A program made the position numbers and the translations under genes. Shown one piece after another: positions 9,897 through 20,221 of a stretch of 64,000 nucleotides of DNA. The stretch spans positions 280,001 through 344,000 of the forward strand of contig CAWZYM010000418.1 in assembly GCA_963966185.1 (NCBI GenBank), written 5' to 3'. Below the pieces are notes generated by a model, which saw nothing but the letters and a program-made list of their open reading frames with translations, had not been told where the DNA came from and did not search any database. The stretch's first letter is position 1. Each line of letters begins with the position of its first letter. The stretch is from Rhabditoides inermis. Its lineage: Eukaryota > Nematoda > Chromadorea > Rhabditida > Rhabditidae.

Positions 9897-10668
9897 ATGA
9901 CGACAAATGGGTCATCTGAAACGGTAGACGAATTTGTGTCACTCGTCTGTTGTCACTCAACGAGTGGATCTGTGAGCATGACTGGTCCCCCGCATCGCCA
10001 TTCTCTCCATCGACAACTCGAAGAGCTGCGACAGGAGACCCGTGTGCTACGACAAGAAGCCAAAGAGGATCGGCGGCTCATTCGGAAAGTGGCGGATCGC
10101 ACATTCGAGTCCGATCTGTACATAAAGAAAACCGCGGAAGGCATGGATCAGGGTTTGTTGAATGATTATCAATCGATTATGGATATATAACTTTTGCGTT
10201 TAGGACCCGTGGAGTTTCTGAAGACGCACCTCTCGGAGGAGCACTTTAAGAAAATTGCGAAAGCAAAGGAGACCGACAAGTTCTTCCTCGTCACCGCATT
10301 CTCACCGACCGTGGCTGAAGAGATAATAAAGCGACTTACGTGAGTTACTGTGTTCAGTTTCATTTCGTCTCTTTTTTCGTATATTAAGACAGTTTTAACA
10401 CATGATTTTCAGCGAGCACGGATACGATGCCAAGCCGTGGAAACTGACCACCCGGAACTTCCGGAAGAAGAACTCGCGCGAGTCCACTCGTTTCAACAAG
10501 GAGGAGATGAAGCGGCGTGAGAAGGAGGCTGAGAAACGTGTCACGGCGGGAGTCAAAGCTGGGAGCGGTGGTGATGGTGGTGATGGTGGTGGTGGTGGTG
10601 GTGGTGGTGGTGGTGGAAGCCACCACCATCACCATCATCACTACCAAGGGTACTTTTTCCGTCGTTAA
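9897..10668 (+). CDS. Three-exon coiled-coil protein with Gly-rich and poly-His tail (215 aa)
   Basis: I do not recognise this gene. Exons 9897-10152, 10204-10339 and 10413-10668 give 648 nt, 216 codons with stop, in a consistent frame. The introns are 51 nt (ending GCGTTTAG) and 73 nt (GTGAGT...ATTTTCAG), typical of nematodes. The N-terminal half contains a charged coiled-coil (HRQLEELRQETRVLRQEAKE). A middle alpha/beta-looking part follows (FLKTHLSEEHFKKIAK, then FFLVTAFSPTVAEEIIKRL), then a basic Lys/Arg/Glu helix, about a dozen glycines and seven consecutive histidines before YQGYFFRR. The first in-frame ATG after an upstream stop was not certain; 9897 fits best, though an in-frame start at 9846 also exists. 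An AATAAA lies at 10708-10713, 40 nt past the stop. It may be a host gene or Helitron cargo; no homology is claimed. Confidence 0.6.
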
Positions 10669-10807
10669 TAATACAAGTGCTCTCCTGTTTGTACCAGTGC
10701 TGTCGTTAATAAAACATGAAATAAAACATCAGATGTTGTTGTAATTGATGAAATGGTTTTGAATATGCTTTATATGGTTTTGATTCTTGAGGGTTCTTGA
10801 TGCAAAA

Positions 10808-11073
10808 CACTCCGTCGATACGCGGAATCGAACCACTGGACGTGCGATTGCCAGGCAAACCCGCTACCACCTCAACCATTAGTGCGCTTTAACAGCAAGC
10901 TCCTAGTTCCTCGACAATGGCGGTCTGGCCACATGAGTGCATTGTGCTCATTGGCAATCATCTCTCCGCTCCTATCCTCTCTCCATTCGATATTGCCGGT
11001 ATGGCCGTTGTGGTGTAGTGGATAGTGGGTCTGCCTCTCGATTGCGCCTCTCGAGTTCGAATCTGGCCCAGTG
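10808..11073. repeat. Divergent tRNA-like pair, first and most diverged
   Basis: A minus-strand tRNA-like sequence (10808-10884, box B as GGTTCGATTCC, but a different parent from the later copies) and a plus-strand tRNA-like sequence (11003-11073; box A TGGTGTAGTGG, box B GAGTTCGAATC). This marks the left edge of the array. Confidence 0.6.
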
Positions 11074-11390
11074 ATTGTCACGTGTTTTGCAATCACACGT
11101 GACGTCATAGATTTGCTATCACTCTGCAAAATGCGACATCCTCTTTTCCGACCGTATTCCGGCGTGCAAAGTACCGTATACCTAATTAGAAGTAGGAGCA
11201 TGTGAAATTGCCAGTGAGCCTGTCTTTGATTAGCTTTCTCTCGCTCACCGTACCCGAAATTTGAACTGCAGTATTGATCAGGAAAACAGAAAGAACGATT
11301 TAAAACACTTATGTTGTTGTGTTTGAAACTTGGCAAAACTTATGTTTTCAATGTAATCCAAACAATGTTTCAAAGTCAACAAAACAATCT

Positions 11391-11602
11391 GCCCCGGAGC
11401 GGAATCCATCCAACGATCGTGAGATTGTCAGCCGAACGCGCTACCAGCTGAGCTATGAGAGCGCTGAGATCGGGAGCGGTTAATTCCGTGACGTCTCAAA
11501 CCTTGCAGAGTTGTCTCATGAGTGCAATGCGCATCCACGCGATCATCTCTCCGCACCTATCGTGCCTCCCGAGTTCGAATCCGGCGCAGTGATTTTCACA
11601 TG
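11391..11602. repeat. Divergent tRNA-like pair with both halves damaged
   Basis: The minus copy has a mutated box B (GGAATCCATCC in place of GGAATCGAACC). The plus copy keeps only its 3' half (11572-11602); box A is deleted. The pair is duplicated at 47412-47622 with the same lesions. Confidence 0.65.
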
Positions 11603-12024
11603 TTTTACTAATACACGTGATGTCATTTTTTTATCACACTGGAAAATGCGACATCCTCTATTCCGACCGTATCCGATATTCAAACTACCGTACCCGAATG
11701 TGTCGTACCGGATATAGAGAAAATAGAGACGATTGCCATTCGAACGTGCATCACTGTTCTATTTTTTTTTTTTAATTTATGTTGTGTTTGTTTTATGACG
11801 GCGAAGTACCGTATACCTAATTAAAAGTACGAGCATGTGAAATTGCCAGTGAGCTGACTTTGATTGGCTTTCTCTTGCTCACCGTACCCGAAATTTGAAC
11901 TGCAGTACCATCAGAAAAACAGAAAGAACGATTTAAATACTTATTTTGATGTGTTTGAAACGTATTGGGCAAAACTTATGTTTTCAAAGTAATCCAAACA
12001 ATGTTTCAAAGTCAACAAAACAAT

Positions 12025-12293
12025 CAGCCCCGGAGCGGAATCGAACCAACGATCGTGACATTGTCAGCCGAACGCGCTACCAGCTGATCTATGAGAGCGC
12101 TGAGATTGCGATCGGTTAATTCCGTAATGTCTCAAAGCTTGCAGACTGGCCTCATAAGTGCGATGCGCATCTCCGCGATCATCTCTCCGCACCTATCCAC
12201 TATCCATTTGACATGCTGGCATGGGCGTTGTGGTGTAGTGGATAACGCGTCTGCCTCATGATTGTGCCTCTCGAGTTCGAATCCGGCGCAGTG
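12025..12293. repeat. Divergent tRNA-like pair
   Basis: Minus element 12025-12105 and plus element 12222-12293, tail to tail with a spacer of about 115 bp. Both A and B boxes are present. The plus element runs into a body of about 130 bp and then an A/T-rich tract. Confidence 0.65.
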
Positions 12294-12677
12294 ATTTTCA
12301 CTTGTTTTGCCAACGCATACAATGTCATATTTTTGCTATCACAATGGAACATGCGACAGTCTCTATACCGACCGTATCCGATATTCAAACTACCGTACCC
12401 GGGTTTGTCGTACCGGATATAGAAAAAAAACATAATCGAGTGACATTCGAAAGTGCTTCAATGTTGGTTTTTCAAATTTATTTTGTGTCTGTTTTATGAC
12501 AGCGTTCAAAGTACCGTATGCCTAATTCGGACCGAGCTGCAGTGCGAAAATTAGGAATACTGTACATACAGTATCCTACAGTAAGTGCAGTACCTTAACA
12601 CTCGCGCACGCACAGCTAACAACTGGACGTGTGCACGTCATCACTATTAAATCGATATTCGATCGATGTACACAGAT

Positions 12678-12678
12678 C

Positions 12679-12712
<34 letters not shown>

Positions 12713-12720
12713 AAGAGAGA

Positions 12721-12756
<36 letters not shown>

Positions 12757-13003
12757 AGACTTCTGCACTCCTCTCCTCCTCCTCCTTCCTCCCCCTCCTA
12801 CCACTCTCCTTCCACATTTTCCACAAAAACAGTTGGTTTTACGACGGCGTTCAAAGTACCGTATACCTAATACGGACCAAGCTGCAGTACGGAAATTAGG
12901 TGTACTGTTCACACATTACCCGTCAGTGAGCGCAGCACGCGCGAGTGTCGCAGCACGCGCAAACAACTTGATGTGCACTCCTCACACTTCTTCTCTCTCT
13001 CCC

Positions 13004-13061
<58 letters not shown>

Positions 13062-13150
13062 ACAGTATCATAATCCAAAAACAGTTGAGTAGGAGAAAGA
13101 AAAAGAAGGAGAGAGAGAGAGAAAGAGAGAGATGGATGGAAAGAGAGGGA

Positions 13151-13206
<56 letters not shown>

Positions 13207-13615
13207 CTCAACAACTTTTTCAACAAAAACAACAACAACAACCAAACAATAACAACAACAAACAACAACAACTCAAGTTTCAACTCAACAATCCCAAAAA
13301 CCAACTATGAATCAGTCCACTGCCAATACCACTACTGCCACATCTCAAACAACCTCGAAACAACATGGTACAAATGGATTTATTGACATTGAGAAATACA
13401 ACAACGAATACATATTCAATCGATTAATAATCACTGCTGAAATAATAGACATAAAGAGGGAAAGATGGAGAGAGAGAGAGAGAGAGGGGGAGAGAACGGG
13501 AAGAGAGGTAGGATGCGTGAAAATCGAAAGATTCAGAGGAAAGAGTGAGTGGGGACGGCCCTCGCCAACGAGAACCACCTCCCACTCAATCCCACCCCCG
13601 ATATCGATCGAGTAA

Positions 13616-13656
<41 letters not shown>
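12678..13656. repeat. (GA)n / (CT)n microsatellite cluster
   Basis: GA tracts at about 12678-12752, 13109-13205, 13465-13492 and 13617-13654, and a CT tract at about 13003-13062, all on one strand. The CT and GA tracts are mutually complementary and could fold or form triplex. Open frames here (RERERE, SLSLSL) are artefacts. The A/C-rich stretch 13206-13380 encodes only low-complexity Q/N/T peptide. Confidence 0.85.
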
Positions 13657-13657
<1 letters not shown>

Positions 13658-13736
13658 CCCCACCTCGCAGCTCAGCACTGCTCCTCCCAGCTCGCTCCTC
13701 CCGCCTCACGCTCGGCTCGCTCGGCTCCTCCTCCCG

Positions 13737-14035
13737 CCCGCTCCCGCTCCTCCAGCTGCTCCCGCTCCCGCTCCTCCAGCTGCTCCCGCTCCCGCTCCCG
13801 CTCCTCCCGCCGCTCCCCCCACTCGGCTCGCTCGGCTCCTCCTCCCGCCCGCTCCCGCTCCTCCAGCTGCTCCCGCTCCCGCTCCTCCAGCTGCTCCCGC
13901 TCCCGCTCCCGCTCCTCCCGCCGCTCCTCCCGCCGCTCCTCCCGCTCGGCTCGCTCGGCTCCTCCTCCCGCCCGCTCCCGCTCCTCCAGCTGCTCCCGCT
14001 CCCGCTCCGCTCCTCCCTGGCCGTCGCTCCGCTCC
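13737..14035. repeat. GC-rich minisatellite, 24-bp unit
   Basis: Imperfect repeats of CTCCTCCAGCTGCTCCCG plus CTCCCG, with a higher-order CTCGGCTCGCTCGGCTCC spacer. The period is a multiple of three, so all frames stay open on both strands; not a gene. Confidence 0.8.
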
Positions 14036-14309
14036 GGCGCTCGCTCCGCTCCTCCCGCTCCCGCTCGCTCCGGCGGCGGCGGCTCAACCAAGGCAACCGC
14101 CTAGGATGACCGCCGCCGTGTCGACTGACCACCTCGACGCCGTCATTCCTTACGTCCACCCTTTGGCCACGCCCACTTCATTATGCCGGCATGGAAATGA
14201 GGCGTTCCCGCCACCGCGCAGACTGCACAGGCTAAGATATACTAATTTATGGTAAATAAGGGCTGCGGAGAAAATCGCCTTGCCACTCTCAAGTATATCG
14301 GTGACTAGC

Positions 14310-14911
14310 ATTAACGCGACCAACGAGGGAAAAAGCGAATGCTTCTGAGGGCGCGGCGCTTGTACTACGGTATGCTCGCGCTGCGCGCTTCGCTCGGGGA
14401 GCGGCGGGAGAGACCCGTGCTCGCCGCTGCGCGGCTCGCTCAGCGTACTGTAGTTACAGTATGCCTGTAGCTACAGTACGCTGAGCGTGCCGCGCGGCAC
14501 GTCCTCCTCCCGCTCCTCCTTGGCCGTCGCTCCGCTCCGGCGCTCCGCTGGGTGCTCCGTGGTCGTCGCTCCGCTCCTCCCTGGCCGTCGCTCCGCTCCG
14601 CCCGCTCCGCCCGCTCCTCCCGCTCGCTCCGGCGGCGGCGGCTCAACCCAGGCAACCACCCAGGATGGCCGCCGCCGTGTCGACTGACCACCACCCCGTC
14701 GTCATTTCTTACGTCGACTCACGCCACGCCCACTTTGTCTGTCGCATACGGCCGCCCTGTCTGGCGCATACGCTGGCCGTCTGGCGCCAGCGTCTACGGC
14801 CGAGCGGTGCACGCTAAGCGCGCTAATTTATGGAGATGAAAAATAATGAGATGGAAATGAGATTTGGGCGGAAAAAATCCCCTTGCCACTCTCAAGATGT
14901 CTATGACTAGC
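14310..14911. repeat. GC-rich hairpin mini-unit, 602 bp, copy 1
   Basis: Starts at CTAGCATTAACG. It contains a hairpin (arms 14437-14459 and 14465-14487, 23 nt each with one G-T pair, loop TATGC). It ends with an AT-rich tail and CTCAAG...GACTAGCATTAACG. The next 602 bp is a direct duplicate. Confidence 0.75.
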
Positions 14912-15513
14912 ATTAACGCGATCAACGAACGAAAAAGCGAACGCTTCTGAGGGCGCGGCGCTTGTACTACGGTATGCTCGCGCTGCGCGCTTCGCTCGGG
15001 GAGCGGCGGGAGAGACCCGTGCTCGCCGCTGCGCGGCTCGCTCAGCGTACTGTAGTTACAGTATGCCTGTAGCTACAGTACGCTGAGCGTGCCGCGCGGC
15101 ACGTCCTCCTCCCGCTCCTCCTTGGCCGTCGCTCCGCTCCGGCGCTCCGCTGGGTGCTCCGTGGTCGTCGCTCCGCTCCTCCCTGGCCGTCGCTCCGCTC
15201 CGCCCGCTCCGCCCGCTCCTCCCGCTCGCTCCGGCGGCGGCGGCTCAACCCAGGCAACCACCCAGGATGGCCGCCGCCGTGTCGACTGACCACCACCCCG
15301 TCGTCATTTCTTACGTCGACTCACGCCACGCCCACTTTGTCTGTCGCATACGGCCGCCCTGTCTGGCGCATACGCTGGCCGTCTGGCGCCAGCGTCTACG
15401 GCCGAGCGGTGCACGCTAAGCGCGCTAATTTATGGAGATGAAAAATAATGAGATGGAAATGAGATTTGGGCGGAAAAAATCCCCTTGCCACTCTCAAGAT
15501 GTCTATGACTAGC
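14912..15513. repeat. GC-rich hairpin mini-unit, 602 bp, copy 2
   Basis: Nearly identical tandem duplicate of 14310-14911, with a few differences at its start; hairpin arms 15039-15061 and 15067-15089. Confidence 0.75.
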
Positions 15514-16050
15514 ATTAACGAATAGTGAGTCAAATGGAGCATGCTTCTGAGGGGGCGGCGCTCGTACTACCGTATGCTCGCCGCTGCGCGACTCGCTCGG
15601 GGAGCGACGGGAGAGACGCGCGTGCTCGCCGCTGCGCGGCTCGCTCAGCGTACTGTAGCTACCGCAGTATGCCTGTAGCGACAGTCGCGCAGTTGGCGTC
15701 GCGCGCGCACTTTCGCCTCTCGTAGTTGGGTTTTTTGCGGAAAATTTGCGATTCCCGACGCTTTCTCTCGGCAACTTTTGCGTTATGCGACGTTCAAATA
15801 AAGGAATTACGCTTCTCGAATTACTCTCCGGACCGCCACCATCTCCTGGTCATTCGAAATTGCGTGCAAGAACGGTGGGGTGCTACAACAACAACAGCTA
15901 CAACCTTGTTGGATAGTTTGACTATCGTTATGAAAGCGTGCAATACCAGTTCAATTAAAAAAACGTTCTGTTGAAACTTATCGGCAAAATGTATGCTTTC
16001 AAAACGTTTTGTCGACTTCCAAACTATGTTTAAAAGTCAACAAAAAGATT

Positions 16051-16320
16051 TGCCCATGAGCGGAATCGAACCAACGATCGTGAGATTGTCAGCCGAACGC
16101 GCTACCAGCTGAGCTACGAGTGCGCTGAGATTGCGAGCGGTTAATTCCGTAACGTCTCAAAGCTTGCAGAGTGGCCTCATGAGTGCAATGCGCATTTCGT
16201 CAATTCGTCTCTCCGCACCTATCCACTATCCATTTTACCATGCTGGCATGGGCGTTGTGGTATAGTGGATAGCGCGTCTGCCTCATGATCGTGCATCCCG
16301 AGTTCGAATCCGGCGCAGTG
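16051..16320. repeat. Divergent tRNA-like pair (unit A, first)
   Basis: Minus 16051-16128 (GCCCATGAGCGG in place of GCCCCGGAGCGG) and plus 16250-16320, whose box A is TGGTATAGTGG. The plus body ends in a T-run near 16490, a possible Pol III stop. Confidence 0.65.
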
Positions 16321-16750
16321 ATTCTCACATGTTTTGCCAACACACGCATTGTCATAGTTTTGCTATCACAATGGAACATGCGACATCCTCTATACCGACC
16401 GATATTCAAACTACCGTACCCGGGTTTGTCGTACCGGATATAAAGAAAACAGAAGCGACTGCTATTCGAACGTGCTTCACTGTTCCATTTTTTTAAAATT
16501 ATTGTGTATGTTTTCTAACGGCGTGCAAAGTACCGTATACCTAATTAGAAGTACGAGCATGTGAAATTGCCAGTGAGCCTGTCTTTGATTGGTTTTCTCT
16601 CGCTCACCGTACCCGAAATTTGAACTGCAGTACCATCAGAGAAACAGAAAGAACGATTCGAAACACTTATTTTGTTGTGTTTGAAACGTATTGGCAAAAC
16701 TCATGTTTTCAATGTAATCCAAACAATGTTTCAAAATCAACAAAACAATC

Positions 16751-17019
16751 TGCCCCGGAGCGGAATCGAACCAACGATCGTGAGATTGTCAGCCGAATGC
16801 GCTACCAGCTGAGCTATGAGTGCGCTGAGATCGCGAGCGGTTAATTCCGTGACGTCTCAAACCTTGCAGAGTGGTCTCATGAGTGCAATGCGCATCCACG
16901 CGATCATCTCTCCGCACCTATCCACTATCCATTTTACCATGCTGGCATGGGCGTTGTGGTGTAGTGGATAGCGCGTCTGCCTCATGATCGCGCCTCCCGA
17001 GTTCGAATCCGGCGCAGTG
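16751..17019. repeat. Divergent tRNA-like pair (unit A, second)
   Basis: Minus 16751-16828 and plus 16949-17019, both with A and B boxes. The anticodon and T stems do not pair properly, so they are tRNA-derived repeats rather than tRNA genes. Confidence 0.65.
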
Positions 17020-17164
17020 ATTTTCACATGTTTTACTAATACACGTGATGCCATTTTTTTCTATCACAATGGAACATGCGAGACATCCTCTATACCGAAC
17101 GATATTCAAACTACCGTACCCGGGTTTGTCGTGCCGGATATAGAAAAAACATCGACGTGAAGAA

Positions 17165-17686
17165 ATGAACAACAAAAGCAACCGCGCTTCCATAGTGTTT
17201 CGTCGTACACACCACGGTGTCGCACGGTGATGCACGGATGACGTGCAGTAAGTCAGCTGTGCCTGCGTGGTTTTTGTTTGTTGGTTCATTTTGTTTTGTT
17301 TTCACAATATGATTCGTGTAGTAAAGTGTTTGATATCATTTGTTATTACTATCTTCACGTGCTATATGTGTTTGTTTCGCTTGCCGCACTTGTTTCGTAT
17401 TGTTTTCGTTCATGTTGTATTTTCTATTATCTTTGAATTTCCTTGTTGTTGTTTTGTAATGTATGCTCGTTTATCAGTCCGCAACGTGTTCTACATTTAT
17501 GATATTATTTGTTGCAGGGCGCAGCGCCACCAGCCACCTCACAGTCCGTTCCAGGTGGGTATTGATCACCATTTTTCATGTATTGTTAAAATATGTTTCA
17601 CCTTTTTTAGGGGTTTGTATATGAAAGTGTATTTCTTTCAGGTGTTAGATGCCAAGACCGGCCTGGTCAAGAACTACGGAGTGTGA
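17165..17686 (+). pseudogene. Captured gene fragment with exon-intron structure (copy 1 of 6)
   Basis: The exon-like piece 17165-17226 (donor GTGATG) or -17247 (donor GTAAGT, with an in-frame TGA) joins 17518-17554 (acceptor TTGTTGCAG) and 17642-17686 (acceptor TTTCTTTCAG). The first choice encodes 47 aa ending VLDAKTGLVKNYGV and a stop. Splice signals are excellent and the frame is kept, but the parent gene is not recognised. An uninterrupted frame of 139 codons across 17267-17686 reads through the introns and is spurious. Immediately after the stop the 24-bp-type GC repeat begins in inverted orientation. Confidence 0.55.
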
Positions 17687-17805
17687 TACAACGAGGAGGA
17701 GCGAGCCGAGTCGGAGGAGGAGCGAGCCGATCCGGAGTAGGAGCGAGCCGAGCGGCAGGAGCGAGCCGGGAGGAGCAGTGCTGAGCTGCGAGGTGGGGAG
17801 GACTC

Positions 17806-17865
<60 letters not shown>

Positions 17866-18119
17866 TCGATCGATATCGGGGGTGGGAGTGTTTGGGAGAT
17901 GGTTTTCGTTGGCGAGGGCCGTCCCCAATCACTCTTTCCTCTAAATCGTTCGATTAGCACGCATCCTACCTCTCTTCCCGTTATCTCCCTTTCTCTCTCT
18001 CTCTCTCTCTCTCTCTCCATCTTTCCCTCTTTATGTCTATTTTTTCAGCAGTGATTATTAATCGATTGAGTATGTATTCGTTGTTGTATTGTTCAATGTC
18101 AATAAACCCACGCTGGCAT

Positions 18120-18190
18120 GGGCGTTGTGGTGTAGTGGATTGTGCGTCTGCCTCATGATCGTGCCTCCCGAGTTCGAATCCGGCGCAGTG
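18120..18190 (+). repeat. Lone tRNA-like element inside the inverted-repeat cassette (A)
   Basis: Box A TGGTGTAGTGG and box B GAGTTCGAATCC, with TTGTGCG replacing the usual TAGCGCG. No minus partner. The body runs to an 8-T tract near 18369. Confidence 0.6.
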
Positions 18191-18748
18191 ATTTTCACAT
18201 GTTTTGCCAACACATGCAATGTCATAGTTTTGCTATCACAATGGAACATGCGACATCCGCTATACCGACCGTATCCGATATTCAAACTACCGTACCCGGG
18301 TTTGTCGTACCGGATATAGAAAAACAGAGACGACTGCCATTCGAACGTGCTTCACTGTTCTATTTTTTTTCAAACTTATTTTGTGTCTGTCTGCTTTCTG
18401 ACCGCATGCAAAGTACCGTATGCCTAATTTGGACAAAGCTGCAGTGCGAAAATTAGGAGTACTGTACATACAGTACCTTACAGTAAGTGCAGTACCTTAA
18501 CACTCGCGCACGCACAGCTAACAACTGGACGTGTGCACGTCACTAATCCATCGATAATCGATCGATATCCCCCCAACAGGGAGAGAGAGAGAGAGAGAGA
18601 GAGAGAAGACTCCTGCACTTCTCTCCTCCTCCTTCCTCCCCCTCCTACCCCACTCCCTCCAAATTTTCCGCAAAAACATTTGGTATTGGTTTTACGACGG
18701 CGTTCAAAGTACCGTATACCTAATACGGACCAAGCTGCAGTACGGAAA

Positions 18749-18778
18749 TTAGGAATACTGTCCATACAGTATTCCTAA
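18749..18778. repeat. Perfect 13-bp hairpin
   Basis: TTAGGAATACTGT and ACAGTATTCCTAA around the loop CCAT. The same hairpin recurs in units B and C and near 41010; shorter GTACTGTA/TACAGTAC versions sit about 290 bp earlier. Confidence 0.7.
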
Positions 18779-18841
18779 GTGAGCGCAGCACGCGCGAGTG
18801 TCGCAGCACGCGCAAACAACTTGATGTGCACTCCTCACACT

Positions 18842-18891
<50 letters not shown>

Positions 18892-18997
18892 ACAGTATCA
18901 TAATCCAAAAACAGTTGAGTAGGAGAAAGAAAAGAAGGAGAGAGAGAGAAAGAGAGAGATGGATGGAAAGAGAGGGAGAGGGAGAGGAACGGAGTGG

Positions 18998-19047
<50 letters not shown>

Positions 19048-19304
19048 CTCAACAACTTTTTCAACAAAAACAACAACAACAACCAAACAACAACAACAAC
19101 AAACAACAACAACTCAAGTTTCAACTCAACAATCCCAAAAACCAACTATGAATCAGTCCACTGCCAATACCACTACTGCCACATCTCAAACAACCTCGAA
19201 ACAACATGGTACAAATGGATTTATTGACATTGAGAAATACAACAACGAATACATATTCAATCGATTAATAATCACTGCTGAAATAATAGACATAAAGAGG
19301 GAAA

Positions 19305-19343
<39 letters not shown>

Positions 19344-19468
19344 AGAGAACGGGAAGAGAGGTAGGATGCGTGAAAATCGAAAGATTCAGAGGAAAGAGTG
19401 AGTGGGGACGGCCCTCGCCAACGAGAACCACCTCCCACTCAATCCCACCCCCGATATCGATCGAGTAA

Positions 19469-19518
<50 letters not shown>

Positions 19519-19599
19519 CCCCACCTCGCAGCTCCCAAACGGCTCCTCCCAGCTCGCTCCTCCCGCCTCCCGCTCGGCTCGCTCGGCTCCTCCTCCCGC

Positions 19600-19990
19600 C
19601 CGCTCCCGCTCCTCCAGCTGCTCCCGCTCCTCCAGCTGCTCCAGCTGCCCCCGCTCCCGCTCCCGCTCCTCCCGCTCGGCTCGCTCGGCTCCTCCTCCCG
19701 CCCGCTCCCGCTCCTCCAGCTGCTCCCGCTCCCGCTCCCGCTCCTTCCGCCGCTCCTCCCGCCGCTCCTCCCGCTAGGATCGCTCGGCTCCTCCTCCCGC
19801 CAGCTCCCGCTCCTCCAGCTGCTCCCGCTCCCGCTCCTCCAGCTGCTCCCGCTCCCGCTCCTCCAGCTGCTCCCGCTCCCGCTCCTCCAGCTGCTCCCGC
19901 TCCCGCTCCTCCAGCTCCCGCTCCCGCTCCTCCCGCCCGCTCCCGCTCCTCCAGCTGCTCCCGCTCCCGCTCCTCCCGCTCCGCTCCGGC
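19600..19990. repeat. GC-rich minisatellite, 24-bp unit (unit A)
   Basis: Five nearly perfect 24-bp units in tandem between about 19809 and 19930, with diverged copies on both sides. It leads into GGCGGCGGCGGCTCAACC. Confidence 0.8.
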
Positions 19991-20081
19991 GGCGGCGGCT
20001 CAACCAAGGCAACCGCCTAGGATGACCGCCGCCGTGTCGACTGACCCCCTCGACGCCGTCATTCCTTACGTCCACCCTTTG

Positions 20082-20130
20082 GCCACGCCCACTTCATTAT
20101 GCCGGCATGCAAATGAGGCGTTCCCGCCAC
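20082..20130 (+). promoter_or_regulatory. Promoter-like motif cluster (KLF/GC box, octamer, E2F-like)
   Basis: CCACGCCCAC, then ATGCAAAT (20107-20114) and GCGTTCCCGCC within 50 bp. The cluster is repeated after every GC minisatellite of this class. There is no demonstrated downstream gene, so the regulatory role is inference. Confidence 0.25.
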
Positions 20131-20221
20131 CGCGCAGTGGCACAGGCTAAGATATACTAATTTATGGTAAATAAGGGCTGCGGAGAAAATTGCCTTCCCA
20201 TTCTCAAGTATATCAATGACT

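Larger units (their letters stand above)
11178..15880. repeat. Segmental repeat block, copy 1 (partner at 47199-51290)
   Basis: Near-identical to 47199-about 51290 at a constant offset of about 36,015-36,021, except that this copy has one extra 602-bp GC-rich mini-unit. It contains two tRNA-like pairs, GA/CT microsatellites, an A/C-rich Q/N-type pseudo-ORF stretch, a 24-bp GC-rich minisatellite and the hairpin mini-units. Confidence 0.85.
17690..19600. repeat. Long inverted-repeat cassette (unit A)
   Basis: The left arm (17690-18110) is the reverse complement of the right arm (19216-about 19600), at about 95 percent by eye over the unique part. Both include GC minisatellite edge, GA/CT tract, CGATATCGGGGGTGGGAG and the TTATTGACATTGA...GACATAAAG segment. 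The 1.1-kb loop holds a lone plus tRNA-like element, small perfect hairpins and further GA/CT tracts. This resembles a foldback-type structure. Confidence 0.7.

Noticed and set aside
12629..13252. Long open frames encoding RERERE or SLSLSL runs
   Set aside because: They are translations of (GA)n/(CT)n microsatellites, open on both strands with no coding signature.
13545..14255. 200-250 codon Pro/Ala- or Gly/Ser/Arg-rich frames on both strands (also at 19398, 24635, 29346, 49560)
   Set aside because: The minisatellite period is 24 bp, a multiple of three, so every frame stays open; the start region is microsatellite.
15726..15974. 82-codon frame repeated in units A-C
   Set aside because: It spans the Helitron-shared segment and is lost or frameshifted in the other units; no conservation pattern of a protein.
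16139..16170. Spliced-leader RNA gene (GGTTAATTCCGTAACG)
   Set aside because: Only a loose resemblance to SL1, with no donor-containing SL RNA structure or Sm site; it is the spacer of the tRNA-like pairs.
16949..17019. Functional tRNA genes
   Set aside because: A and B boxes are present, but the anticodon and T stems do not pair and the acceptor pairing is incomplete; read as tRNA-derived repeats.
17267..17686. 139-codon frame repeated six times
   Set aside because: It runs through an intron-like T-rich stretch with good acceptors; the spliced 47-codon reading is more plausible.
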